37,733 nucleotides of DNA, from positions 1 through 37,733 of the forward strand of contig JAVEDU010000026.1 of assembly GCA_030840805.1 (NCBI GenBank). Reading direction: 5' to 3'. Positions 1-7,887 of the stretch are shown here, in pieces. The translations under genes and the position numbers were made by a program. Positions within the stretch are counted from its first letter, which is position 1. Each line of letters begins with the position of its first letter. The notes under the pieces were generated by a model. That model was given only the letters and a program-made list of their open reading frames with translations. It was not told where the DNA came from and ran no database searches. Origin of the DNA: Actinomycetota bacterium. Lineage in GTDB: Bacteria > Actinomycetota > Actinomycetes > Mycobacteriales > HKI-0501.

Positions 1-44
1 GACCACCCGTGCTCACCCAGGTCGCCCGCGCTCGCAGGCTCGCA

Positions 45-66
45 GCGGGCCCCTGCGGGGGGCCGC
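45..66 (-). terminator. candidate hairpin terminator after the SDR gene
   Basis: A GC-rich hairpin lies directly behind the TAG stop of the SDR gene. The outer arms are GCGG and CCGC, the inner arms CCCC and GGGG, with a TGC loop and a small internal G/GG mismatch. There is no T tract, as is usual in actinobacteria. It would end the liv-SDR transcript on the minus strand. The imperfect stem keeps confidence low. Confidence 0.4.
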
Positions 67-827
67 TAGGCCCGCGGGCCACCGGCGACGTAGATGACCT
101 GACCCGACACGAACGACGCGTCGTCGCTCACCAGGAACGACACCGTGCCGGCGATGTCCTCGGGCCGGCCGGTCCGCCGCACCGGGATCTCCTTCGCGGC
201 GAGCTTCTGGAACTCGTCGAAGTCCATCCCGACCCGCGCCGCGGTGGCCGCGGTCATGTCGGTGACGATGAAGCCCGGGGCGATGGCGTTCGCGGTCACG
301 CCGAACTGTCCCAGCTCGATCGCCAGGGTCTTGGTGAAGCCCTGGAGCCCCGCCTTCGCGGTGGCGTAGTTCGCCTGGCCGCGGTTGCCGAGCGCCGAGG
401 TGCTGGACAGGTTGACGATCCGGCCCCACCGCTGCTCGGTCATGTACCGCTGGGTGGCCCGGCTCATCAGGAACGCGCCCCGCAGGTGCACGTTCATCAC
501 GGTGTCCCAGTCGCTGTCGGACATCTTGAACAGCAGGTTGTCGCGCAGGACGCCGGCGTTGTTGACCAGCACGACCGGCGGGCCGAGCTCGGCGGCGATG
601 CGCTCGACCGCGGCCTGCACCTGCTCGGCGTCCGAGACGTCGGCACCCACGCCGACCGCCCGCCCGCCGGCCGCGGTGATCTTGCCGACGGTGTCGCCGC
701 AGGCGGCCTCGTCGAGGTCGACCACGGCGACGGCGAAGCCGTCCGCCGCGAGGCGCTCGGCCGTCGCCGCGCCGATCCCCCGGGCGCCGCCGGTGACTAC
801 GGCAACGCGGCTCGGGCTGTCCGACAT
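66..827 (-). CDS. SDR-family NAD(P)-dependent oxidoreductase (FabG-like)
   Basis: This 253-residue classical short-chain dehydrogenase/reductase would oxidise a hydroxyl or reduce a carbonyl with NAD(P)H in the cytoplasm. The cofactor motif TGGARGIG is at residues 12-19, the NNAG motif follows beta-strand 4, and the catalytic Ser-Tyr-x3-Lys set lies in the NLSSTSALG and NYATAK segments. The C-terminal PEDIAGTVSFL and VIYVAGG segments are typical of FabG-like members. The ATG is preceded by GGAAGGA. The gene starts 58 bp after the substrate-binding-protein gene on the same strand, so it is probably the last gene of the liv-type operon and may act on the imported compound or its CoA ester. Substrate cannot be told from sequence. 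Confidence 0.9.
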   Translation of the reverse strand: MSDSPSRVAVVTGGARGIGAATAERLAADGFAVAVVDLDEAACGDTVGKITAAGGRAVGVGADVSDAEQVQAAVERIAAELGPPVVLVNNAGVLRDNLLFKMSDSDWDTVMNVHLRGAFLMSRATQRYMTEQRWGRIVNLSSTSALGNRGQANYATAKAGLQGFTKTLAIELGQFGVTANAIAPGFIVTDMTAATAARVGMDFDEFQKLAAKEIPVRRTGRPEDIAGTVSFLVSDDASFVSGQVIYVAGGPRA

Positions 828-885
828 GGTGGGGTCCTTCCGTCGTGGGCTGGGTCACTGTGTGTGTACCGCACCCCGCCCAGGC

Positions 886-2154
886 TCAGCCCACCGGGAT
901 CGCGTTCGCCGGTGGGGTGGGCGCCGCCTCGGTGTACTCGCGGACCGGCCCGGACCGGTCGTCGGTCACGTACACCGGCCCGACGTAGGCCTGCTTCCCG
1001 CCGGTGACCCGGTTGACCCGCAGTCCGCCGTACCCGGAGTGGTCGCCGGCCGAGAACCGCAGCGGCACCATGCCGGGGCCCGTGAACCCGTTCGCGGTGA
1101 CGGCGTCGACGATCGACGTGCGGGTGAGGTCCCTCCCCGCGGCCTGGAGCGCCTGGACGAACAGGTACCCGACCGACATCCCGTAGATCACGTTGCCGTC
1201 GAACTCGAGGTCCGGCGCGTACTCCTCGGCGATCTTCCGGAACTGGACGGTCCACGGGTTCGCCGGCTCGTCCACCGCGGGGAGGTACCCGGCGCTGACC
1301 AGGCCGTCCAGCAACGGCGCACCGGCGGCGCCGAGTCGCGCGGCCAGGGTCGTCTTGTCGCCGCCGACGTTCGACACGACCCACTGGGGCCTGAAGCCGA
1401 GCCGGGCCGCGGTGGCCACGGCGAGCGCGGTGAACCCGGGCACGGTCGCCGACACGACCACCTGGCAGCCGGCCGCCTTCAACGTGCTCAGCTGCGGCGC
1501 CACGTCGGTGTTGGTGGGGACGTAGCTCTGCCGGGTCGCGATGGTGCCCGCGCCGAGGACCTGCCGGACGCCCGCCAGCGCATCCCGGCCGAAGTCGTCC
1601 GCCTGGCCGAAGAAGCAGACCTTCCGGTTCGGCAGGTTCCCCTTGATGTAGGTGGCGAGGATCTTCCCCTCGACCGTGTAGTCCGGGTTGAAGCCGAACG
1701 TGGTCGGGTACTTCGCCGGCTGGTTCCAGCTCCGGCTGCCGGACGCGACGAACAGGTCCGGTACGCGGTTCGTCTTCAGGAAGTCCAGGACGCCGGTGTG
1801 GGTCGGGGTCCCGAGCCCGTTCAGCACCGCGAACACCCGGTCGGAGAGCACGAGCTTGCGGACGACCTGCTGGGTGTTCGCCGGGTTGTAGCCGTCGTCC
1901 ATGACCCGGTAGGTGATCTTCCGGCCGTGCACTCCCCCGTGCGCGTTGACGTGGTCGAAGTAGGCCTTGGTGGCGACGGAGATCTTCGAGTAGCCCGGAG
2001 AGGCGGGACCGGTGAGCGGCTGGTGGGTCCCGACCACGACGGTGCTCGCGGTGACGCCGGGCGTGCCGGAGGAGCCGCCGCCGCACGCCGCGGCGGCGAT
2101 CACGAGCACGGAGGCGGCGGCCAGGGTGAGACCGCGGTGGAGGATGGTGCGCAT
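886..2154 (-). CDS. ABC transporter substrate-binding lipoprotein, branched-chain amino acid type
   Basis: This 422-residue periplasmic-binding-protein-type lipoprotein would capture the ligand outside the membrane and deliver it to the LivHM permease pair. It has a short basic N-terminus, a hydrophobic stretch and a lipobox ending at Cys24 (AAAAC), then a Gly/Ser linker. The body has the family 6 pattern (VVVGTHQPLTG near the mature start; GRKITYRVMDDGYNP in the first lobe). I chose the ATG at 2154 because GAGAGGA lies just upstream and it gives a proper lipoprotein signal; longer in-frame extensions would run into livM. It starts 26 bp after livM ends. Many actinobacterial homologues are not amino-acid-specific, so the ligand may be an aromatic acid, amide or other small molecule. 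Confidence 0.92.
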   Translation of the reverse strand: MRTILHRGLTLAAASVLVIAAAACGGGSSGTPGVTASTVVVGTHQPLTGPASPGYSKISVATKAYFDHVNAHGGVHGRKITYRVMDDGYNPANTQQVVRKLVLSDRVFAVLNGLGTPTHTGVLDFLKTNRVPDLFVASGSRSWNQPAKYPTTFGFNPDYTVEGKILATYIKGNLPNRKVCFFGQADDFGRDALAGVRQVLGAGTIATRQSYVPTNTDVAPQLSTLKAAGCQVVVSATVPGFTALAVATAARLGFRPQWVVSNVGGDKTTLAARLGAAGAPLLDGLVSAGYLPAVDEPANPWTVQFRKIAEEYAPDLEFDGNVIYGMSVGYLFVQALQAAGRDLTRTSIVDAVTANGFTGPGMVPLRFSAGDHSGYGGLRVNRVTGGKQAYVGPVYVTDDRSGPVREYTEAAPTPPANAIPVG

Positions 2155-2180
2155 ACCGGTCCTCTCTGTTCTGTCGGGGA

Positions 2181-3152
2181 CTAACGCAGCCGCCGTACCG
2201 CCCTGACCAGCAGCCCCTGCAGGCCACCCGGTACGGCGAGCACGACGAGCACGAGGGTGAGCCCGAAGACGGCGAGCGGGAGGTTCCCGGTCAGCCGCTG
2301 CGCCAGGTCCGGGCCGAGCGGCAGCCCGTCGGTGACCGAGTGGATGGCGTCGGGCAGCAGCACCAGCAGCAGCGCGCCCCAGGCGGCGCCCGCCAGGCTG
2401 CCGAGGCCGCCGACGACGACGGCCAGCAGCAGGTACAGCGACAGGGTCAGCGAGAACGTGCTGGGCGACACCGACTGCGCCAGCACCGCGAACATCGCCC
2501 CGCCGAGTCCGGCGCAGGCCGCGCTCACCACGAACGCCAGCACCTGGGTGCGCGCGACCGGGATCCCGGCGAGCTGTGCGGCCACCTCGTCGTCGCGGAC
2601 CGCGCGCCACTCCCGGCCGAACCGGCTGCGCAGGAGGTTCGCCAGCACGAACAGGGTGACCGCGGCGGCGGCGATCGCCTGCCAGGCCTGCCAGCGTTCC
2701 GGCGCGACCCACAGGGGCGCGGGCGGGGCGGCGACCGACAGGCCCTGGTCGCCGTGGAACACCGCGTCGGCCATCGTCGTCACGGCCGGCACGACCATCG
2801 TCACGGCGAGGGTCACGCCGGCGAGGTACGGGCCACGCAGCCGGGCCGCCGCCACCCCGACGACGGCACCCGCGAGCGTGGCGACCAGCACGGCGGCGGC
2901 GACGGACAGCAGCAGCATCCCGCTCGGCAGGAGCGCGACGGTGTACGCCCCGGTGGCCATCAGCGCGCCGTGGCCCAGCGACACCTGGCCGTTGAGGCCG
3001 ATCAGCAGGGTCAGCCCGGCAGTGGCGCACAGGTACGCCGCCGCGGTGGCGAGCTGGTAGTTCCGGAACGGGTCCAGCAGGTACGTCAGGCCCACCAGCG
3101 CCGACGCGCCCGCGATCGTGACCGTCAGGTGCCGGAGCCCCACCCGGGCCAT
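2181..3152 (-). CDS. livM: branched-chain amino acid ABC transporter permease, LivM type
   Basis: This 323-residue polytopic membrane protein would form one half of the import channel. The family hallmark NGQVSLGHGALMATGAY lies in the N-terminal third, and the GGLGSLAGAAWGA segment near the C-terminus is the region that contacts the ATPases. About eight to ten hydrophobic segments are visible. The ATG at 3152 shares one base with the livH stop (TGATG), so translation is probably coupled. The length is normal for LivM. It ends in the basic tail VRAVRRLR. Specificity is set by the binding protein, so the symbol indicates family rather than proven substrate. Confidence 0.9.
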   Translation of the reverse strand: MARVGLRHLTVTIAGASALVGLTYLLDPFRNYQLATAAAYLCATAGLTLLIGLNGQVSLGHGALMATGAYTVALLPSGMLLLSVAAAVLVATLAGAVVGVAAARLRGPYLAGVTLAVTMVVPAVTTMADAVFHGDQGLSVAAPPAPLWVAPERWQAWQAIAAAAVTLFVLANLLRSRFGREWRAVRDDEVAAQLAGIPVARTQVLAFVVSAACAGLGGAMFAVLAQSVSPSTFSLTLSLYLLLAVVVGGLGSLAGAAWGALLLVLLPDAIHSVTDGLPLGPDLAQRLTGNLPLAVFGLTLVLVVLAVPGGLQGLLVRAVRRLR

Positions 3153-4030
3153 CACACCCGCCTCGCCTGGACCGTGGAGAAGAGCCCACCCGGCCGGAGC
3201 AGCAGGACGGTGAGCAGCAGCAGGAGGACCGCGACCGGTGTCGCGTCGCTGCCGAGGTACCCGCCGACGTAGGACAGCACGACCCCGACACCGAGTCCGC
3301 CGACGACCGCGCCCACCGGGCTGTCCAGCCCGCCGACGACCGCCGCGGTGAAGCCGGACACGAACACCAGGTCCATCGCCGTGGGATGCAGCCCCAGCTC
3401 GGTCGGGATCACCAGCATCGCGGCGAGCGCGCCCACCGCGGCGGCGAGCGCCCAGCCGAGCGTCAGCACCCGGCCGACCCGCACGCCCAGGAGCCGCGAC
3501 ACCTCGGGCGCGAACGCGGCGGCGCGCATCCGCAGTCCCGTCTTCGTCCGGCCGAACAGCACGGCGAGCAGCAGCATCACGGTCAGCACCGCGCCGAGCA
3601 CGAACAGGTCGTACGGCGAGACGAGGTCGAACCCCCGCACCGTGAGGGCGGTGCGGGCGAACGGGGTGTCCACCGGGTGGAAGTCGTTGCCGTACACCAT
3701 TCCGAGCAGCGCCTGGATCAGCAGCACCAGCCCGAGCGCGGCGATCACCGGCTCGAGCGGACCGGCCCGGCCGGCCCACCGCATCACCAGCAGCTCGACC
3801 AGCGCGCCGAGCGCCAGCCCGCCGGCCAGGGCCGCGACGAGGCCCCACCAGTAGGAGCCGGTCGCGCCGGTGACGGTGTAGGCGAGGTACGCGGAGGCGA
3901 CGGCGAGCGCGCCCTGGGCGAAGTTCACCACCCGCGTCCCGCGCCAGATCAACACCAGCGCGAGCCCGAACGCCGCGTACACGGCCCCCCGCGCCAGCCC
4001 GTCGAGCGTGAGGAAGACGAAGCGCTCCAT
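3152..4030 (-). CDS. livH: branched-chain amino acid ABC transporter permease, LivH type
   Basis: This 292-residue integral membrane permease is the partner of LivM. The N-terminal LivH signature NFAQGALAVASAYLAY follows the first membrane segment. Near the C-terminus a GGLDSPVGAVVGGLGVG segment matches the family's conserved Gly-rich loop. The length is typical. The start codon shares a base with the livF stop and the stop shares a base with the livM start, so livF, livH and livM are tightly coupled on one transcript. Confidence 0.91.
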   Translation of the reverse strand: MERFVFLTLDGLARGAVYAAFGLALVLIWRGTRVVNFAQGALAVASAYLAYTVTGATGSYWWGLVAALAGGLALGALVELLVMRWAGRAGPLEPVIAALGLVLLIQALLGMVYGNDFHPVDTPFARTALTVRGFDLVSPYDLFVLGAVLTVMLLLAVLFGRTKTGLRMRAAAFAPEVSRLLGVRVGRVLTLGWALAAAVGALAAMLVIPTELGLHPTAMDLVFVSGFTAAVVGGLDSPVGAVVGGLGVGVVLSYVGGYLGSDATPVAVLLLLLTVLLLRPGGLFSTVQARRV

Positions 4031-4728
4031 CAGAACCCCAGATAGGCGTGCCGGAGGGTCGCGTCGGACACGTCGGCGGTGGTCACCCGGCCCAGCGCCA
4101 TCACCACGCTCCGGTCGGCGACGGACAGGGCGCTGCGGACGTTCTGCTCCACCAGCAGCACGGTGAGCCCGGTGGTGTCCCGCAGCCGCGCCAGCAACGT
4201 CAGGATCTCCGCGATCACCTTCGGCGCCAGGCCGAGCGAGGGCTCGTCCAGCAGGAGCAGGCGGGGCCCCGCGACGAGCGCGCGGCCGAGCGCGAGCATC
4301 TGCCGCTCACCGCCGGAGAGCTGGTGGCCGAGATGGCTCCGCCGGCGGGCGAGCGGCTCGAACAGCTCGTACACCTCGGCGAGGTCCCGGCGCACGTGCC
4401 GGTCCCGCCGCCACAGGACCGCGAGCCGGAGGTTCTCGTCCACGGTGAGCTGCTCGACCACCGCACGCCCCTCGGGCACATGCGCGAGGCCGAGCCGGAC
4501 CCGGTCCTCCACCGGGACGCCGTCGAGGTTGCGCCCGTCGTAGACCACCTGGCCCGCCGCCGGCCGGATCAGCCCCGACAGCGCGCGGACCAGCGTGGTC
4601 TTGCCGGCACCGTTCGCCCCGAGCACCGCGCAGATCGTCGCGGGCTCGATGGCGAGGTCGACCTCGTCGAGCACCGGCACGCCGCCGTATCCCGCGGTCA
4701 GCCCCTGGACCTCCAGCAGCGGCCTCAT
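4030..4728 (-). CDS. livF: ABC transporter ATP-binding protein, LivF type
   Basis: This 232-residue nucleotide-binding subunit would power the importer from the cytoplasmic face. Walker A is GANGAGKTT at residues 37-45, the ABC signature is LSGGERQMLALGRAL, and Walker B is LLLLDEPSLGL, followed by the switch region LLVEQNV. All catalytic motifs look intact, in contrast to the LivG partner. The ATG at 4728 overlaps the livG stop by four bases (ATGA). A longer in-frame extension exists upstream but runs through livG and is not credible. Confidence 0.93.
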   Translation of the reverse strand: MRPLLEVQGLTAGYGGVPVLDEVDLAIEPATICAVLGANGAGKTTLVRALSGLIRPAAGQVVYDGRNLDGVPVEDRVRLGLAHVPEGRAVVEQLTVDENLRLAVLWRRDRHVRRDLAEVYELFEPLARRRSHLGHQLSGGERQMLALGRALVAGPRLLLLDEPSLGLAPKVIAEILTLLARLRDTTGLTVLLVEQNVRSALSVADRSVVMALGRVTTADVSDATLRHAYLGF

Positions 4729-5522
4729 GCGGTCACCTCGGCGCCGAGGTACGCCTCCGCCACCACCGGGTCGTCGCGTACCGCGTCGGGGGTGCCGGTC
4801 GCGATGACCCGGCCGAAGTCGAGCACCACCAGCTCGTCGCACACGGCCATCACGAGGTCCATGTGGTGCTCGACGAGCATCACCGAGCAGGTCAGGCCGC
4901 GGATCAGGTCGGCGAGCTCGGCCACGTCCTCGGGGCCGAGCCCACCGGCGGGCTCGTCGAGCAGCAGCAGCCGGGGGTTCGCGGCCAGGGCACGGGCGAG
5001 CGCGACCCGCTTGCGTACCGGGTACGGCAGCGTCCCGGGCATCCGGTCGGCGTGGGCGGCGACCCCGAGCTCGTCCAGCCGCGCCAGGGCCTCCGCGCGC
5101 AGGCGTCGCTCCTCCCGTTCGCTGCCGGGCAGCGCGAGGGCCGCAGCGGCGAACGGCGTGCGCGCCGACACGGTGGCGCCGGCCATCACGTTCTCCAGCA
5201 CGGTCAGGCCCTCGAACAGCCCGACGCCCTGCAGCGTGCGGGCGATGCCCAGCCCGGCGAGCTGATGGGGCCGGGCCGTCAGCGGCGCGCCGTCGAGGCC
5301 CAGCCACCCGGCGGCCGGCCGGACGAACCCGCAGATCACGTTGAACACGGTGGTCTTCCCGGCCCCGTTCGGTCCGATCACCCCGACGACCGCGCCGGGC
5401 GCGACGTGCAGCGACACCTCGTCCAGCGCCAGCAGGCCACCGAACCGGACCGTGACGGACCGCAGGACGAGGCCCGCGCGCGGACCGGAGGGTTCCGGCG
5501 ACGGGGGACGTTCCACGGTCAC
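4725..5522 (-). CDS. livG: ABC transporter ATP-binding protein, LivG type
   Basis: This 265-residue second ATPase of the importer is the first gene of the operon. Walker A is GPNGAGKTT near residues 50-57, Walker B is LLLLDEPAGGL, and the H-loop is LVEHHMD. The ABC signature position reads LPYPVRKRV instead of an LSGGQ or LPYGQQRR type sequence, so the signature glycines are missing. The start is a GTG at 5522; the ribosome site is weak, and a slightly shorter start is possible because the first 15 residues are Pro/Ser-rich and unlike the family. It overlaps livF by four bases. Confidence 0.9.
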   Translation of the reverse strand: MTVERPPSPEPSGPRAGLVLRSVTVRFGGLLALDEVSLHVAPGAVVGVIGPNGAGKTTVFNVICGFVRPAAGWLGLDGAPLTARPHQLAGLGIARTLQGVGLFEGLTVLENVMAGATVSARTPFAAAALALPGSEREERRLRAEALARLDELGVAAHADRMPGTLPYPVRKRVALARALAANPRLLLLDEPAGGLGPEDVAELADLIRGLTCSVMLVEHHMDLVMAVCDELVVLDFGRVIATGTPDAVRDDPVVAEAYLGAEVTA

Positions 5523-6070
5523 CTCGCGGGACAGGGCGGGCCTGGGACACGGTCGGGGGGTGCACGCCAGCGGGGCCGGACGGCCGCCGCTGACCTCTTC
5601 GCGGCGAGCGACGGGTCGATGACGTGCGGGAACGTACAGCGATAGTTTCCCGGCGCGCTACCCCGTTCGGCGTTCCGTGCACCTTGTGGCCAAGTCGTGA
5701 CCCGGGCGCGGATCCCTTGCGCGGCAAGGACTCCGAGCCTCGCGCCGGTGATCACCACCGGTTGTTCGTCGCTGTGGCAACGAATAACCGGTGGTGATCA
5801 CCCGGAGGACGGCGTCGTGCGCCGATCCGGCCCCCGGGGAGGGGATGTTCTGCGCATAATGCGTGTTCCTGTCGCCACGCGGCGCGACGATCCCCGACTG
5901 CCGGTGGTGGTGCTCCCGTGGAGTACAGCGCGCCGGAGACCGCGCTGCTCGCGGTGCTCCTCGGCCATCCCCGGCCGGGGGTCGTCGTCGCGCGCGCGGA
6001 GTACGGCGACGACGGCGCGATCACCAGACCGGGGTGCCGCCGCAGCCGGCACCGCACCCTTGATCACAGC
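5523..6070. other. long intergenic leader between livG and the GMC operon
   Basis: About 550 bp with no convincing gene. Open frames cross it on both strands, but none has a good start or a recognisable product. A GTG frame at 5918 reads plausibly for about 38 codons and then becomes low-complexity, so it may be a remnant. The segment holds the long inverted repeat at 5747-5802 and presumably the livG promoter. An extra TGATCA occurs at 6061-6066, next to the GMC terminator. Confidence 0.6.
5747..5802. repeat. 22-bp inverted repeat with 12-nt spacer (possible operator)
   Basis: The left arm at 5747-5768 and the right arm at 5781-5802 are reverse complements with one mismatch in 22. Each arm contains the self-palindrome GGTGATCACC followed by ACCGGT, so the element is a palindrome of palindromes. 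It lies about 225 bp upstream of livG. The GMC operon already has its own terminator, and there is no T tract, so an operator for a dimeric regulator (TetR or GntR type) is more likely than a terminator. A structured RNA cannot be excluded. Confidence 0.7.
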
Positions 6071-6098
6071 GGGAGGCGCACGACGCTGTGCGCCTCCC
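6071..6098 (-). terminator. hairpin terminator of the GMC oxidoreductase operon
   Basis: A perfect 11-bp stem (GGGAGGCGCAC paired with GTGCGCCTCCC) with a six-base loop begins 13 bp after the GMC stop codon. Position and stability fit an intrinsic-like terminator of the actinobacterial type without a U tract. Confidence 0.75.
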
Positions 6099-6111
6099 AC
6101 CGCACCCCCAG

Positions 6112-7887
6112 TCAGAGACCGAGCTGCGCCAGCCGGACGCTGATCCGCGGATCCGTGGAGGGGGTCGGAGACTCCGTACGGACCCACGGGTCACCGCCGA
6201 AGTACCGCTGGTACAGCTTTTCCGCGGTACGCGTGGCCAGTGCCTGGGTGGTCAGGGTGGGGTTCGGGCCGCCGAGAGAGTTCGCCAGCGCCGAGTTGTC
6301 GGCCACGTACAGTCGCTTGACCCAGCGCGACTCGGCCTCCGGTGTCAGCACCGTCTCGTTGTCCCGCTCCCCCATCCGCATCGTGGACTGGACGTGCAGG
6401 ATCACCGGCGCCCAGTCGATCCGGTACACCTTCTTCGCCCCCGCGCCGCGGAGCAGCTCCGCGGCCCGGCGGGCCATGAACTCACGGTTCCGCAGCGTCC
6501 TCCTGCTGCGCTGACGCTGCCGGAACTGCACCTTGGCCACCGGTCCGTGCTCGTCCGCCGGAAACGCCGACGGCACGACCCGGTTCTGCGCCTCGACGTC
6601 GTCGTCGGTGATGACCAGCACGTTGAGCAGCCGGTCGATCCCGCCGCTGAGCACCTCCTTCAGCTCCGGGCCGACGAGCCGCCCGGCCGGACCGTCCCAC
6701 GGCCCGGTCATGCCACGGCAGTTCGCGTACTGTCCCCGGATGCCGCTGTCGGACACCGTCATCGCGAAGGCCTCGATGGCTGGCGGGAGCCCGACGTTCT
6801 CCAGGCCCCCGTACCCGGGGTACTCGGTCCGGGCCGAGGAGCCGGGGCCCTTCGAGTTCCCGGTCTCGTGGTCGAACACGCCGAACACCCAGTCGAAGAA
6901 GTGATCGGTGTACCCACGGCCGACCCAGCCGTTGGGGTTGGGCAGCCCGCTGTTGAACCAGAGCCGCGGGGTCTCGGTGCAGCCGGCGGACAGCACGACG
7001 ACCTTCGCGTCCTCGCGGTGCGTCTCCCCGGTCTCCCCGGTGCGCCAGGTGACGCCGGTGGCGACCAGCTCACCGCCCCGCTCCTCGGTGTGGACCTGCG
7101 TGACGAACGAGTCCGCGAGGAGGGTCGCCGGCCTGCCACCGCGCTTCCACGTGTCGGCGGTGAGCGCCATCGGCACGTAGCTGTTGTCGGTGGAGCGCTT
7201 CGCGAACTGGTTACGGGGCGCCCGGGGCGGCTGCATACAGCCCTGGAAGCAGTAGCCGCACAGCGTGCAACCGATGGCCTTCGGGTACTGGAGCAGCTCG
7301 GTACGGGTCGTGCGACCCGCGGTGCCACCGGGCTGGAGGATCGCGTTCTCCTGTGGCCGGAAGGAGTTGCCGGTGGTCGTCTTCCGGGTCTGCACGGGGA
7401 TGCCGAGGGTCTCGCAGCCCCTGAAGTACACCTCCTCCTTGGTTCCCATCGCCGCGGTCTGGACCGGCAGGGTGGCCTCGACCCACTCGTAGTACGGGAC
7501 CAGCTCGGAGTAGCCGAACGGGAACCAGTGCGCGACGTCGTAGTTGTACGCGTCGGGCTTGTCGTAGTCGTTGAACACGCCCGGGTACGCCCGCGGGCTG
7601 TTGCCGTAGTAGTGCTGGGTCGTGCCGCCGACCCCGGACAGCTGCCACAGGAAGGAGTTCTGCGACCACTCCCGGAACCACGCCGGCTTGTCGCGGTCCT
7701 GCGGGCCGAACCGGAGGAAGCCGGTGAGCGGGTTGTTCGCGTCGTTCTCGAAGTGGGTCCACTCCTCGCGCGGCTTGGCGTGCCGCGGCCCGGCCTCCAG
7801 CAGCAGCACGTCGAGCCCGCGGGCCGCCAGCTCGGCCGCCACCACGGGACCGCCGCCGCCGGCGCCCACCACGATCACGTCACGCAT
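6112..7887 (-). CDS. GMC-family FAD oxidoreductase with four-cysteine motif
   Basis: This 591-residue glucose-methanol-choline family enzyme would oxidise an alcohol or sugar-like substrate using FAD. The N-terminal dinucleotide site VVGAGGGGPVVAAEL is followed by the LEAG acidic residue. A GVGGTTQHYYG segment fits the FAD-binding loop. Near the C-terminus, HVQSTMRMG and NPTLT hold the conserved active-site His and Asn region. A C-x2-C-x2-C-x3-C cluster at residues 207-217 (CTLCGYCFQGC) resembles an iron-sulfur binding pattern; related cysteine clusters are known in gluconate-dehydrogenase-like and long-chain alcohol oxidase branches. The ATG shares a base with the stop of the Tat-signal partner upstream. 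It has no signal peptide of its own, so export would depend on the partner. Confidence 0.9.
   Translation of the reverse strand: MRDVIVVGAGGGGPVVAAELAARGLDVLLLEAGPRHAKPREEWTHFENDANNPLTGFLRFGPQDRDKPAWFREWSQNSFLWQLSGVGGTTQHYYGNSPRAYPGVFNDYDKPDAYNYDVAHWFPFGYSELVPYYEWVEATLPVQTAAMGTKEEVYFRGCETLGIPVQTRKTTTGNSFRPQENAILQPGGTAGRTTRTELLQYPKAIGCTLCGYCFQGCMQPPRAPRNQFAKRSTDNSYVPMALTADTWKRGGRPATLLADSFVTQVHTEERGGELVATGVTWRTGETGETHREDAKVVVLSAGCTETPRLWFNSGLPNPNGWVGRGYTDHFFDWVFGVFDHETGNSKGPGSSARTEYPGYGGLENVGLPPAIEAFAMTVSDSGIRGQYANCRGMTGPWDGPAGRLVGPELKEVLSGGIDRLLNVLVITDDDVEAQNRVVPSAFPADEHGPVAKVQFRQRQRSRRTLRNREFMARRAAELLRGAGAKKVYRIDWAPVILHVQSTMRMGERDNETVLTPEAESRWVKRLYVADNSALANSLGGPNPTLTTQALATRTAEKLYQRYFGGDPWVRTESPTPSTDPRISVRLAQLGL

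Noticed and set aside
9-2227. Long open frames opposite and within the SDR and liv genes
   Set aside because: Arg/Pro/Gly-rich shadow frames, typical of very GC-rich DNA, with no family pattern.
5918-6070. A GTG frame starting MEYSAPETALLAVLLGHPRPG
   Set aside because: Reads well for about 38 codons, then crosses the GMC terminator and loses character. No homologue recognised; at best a remnant.
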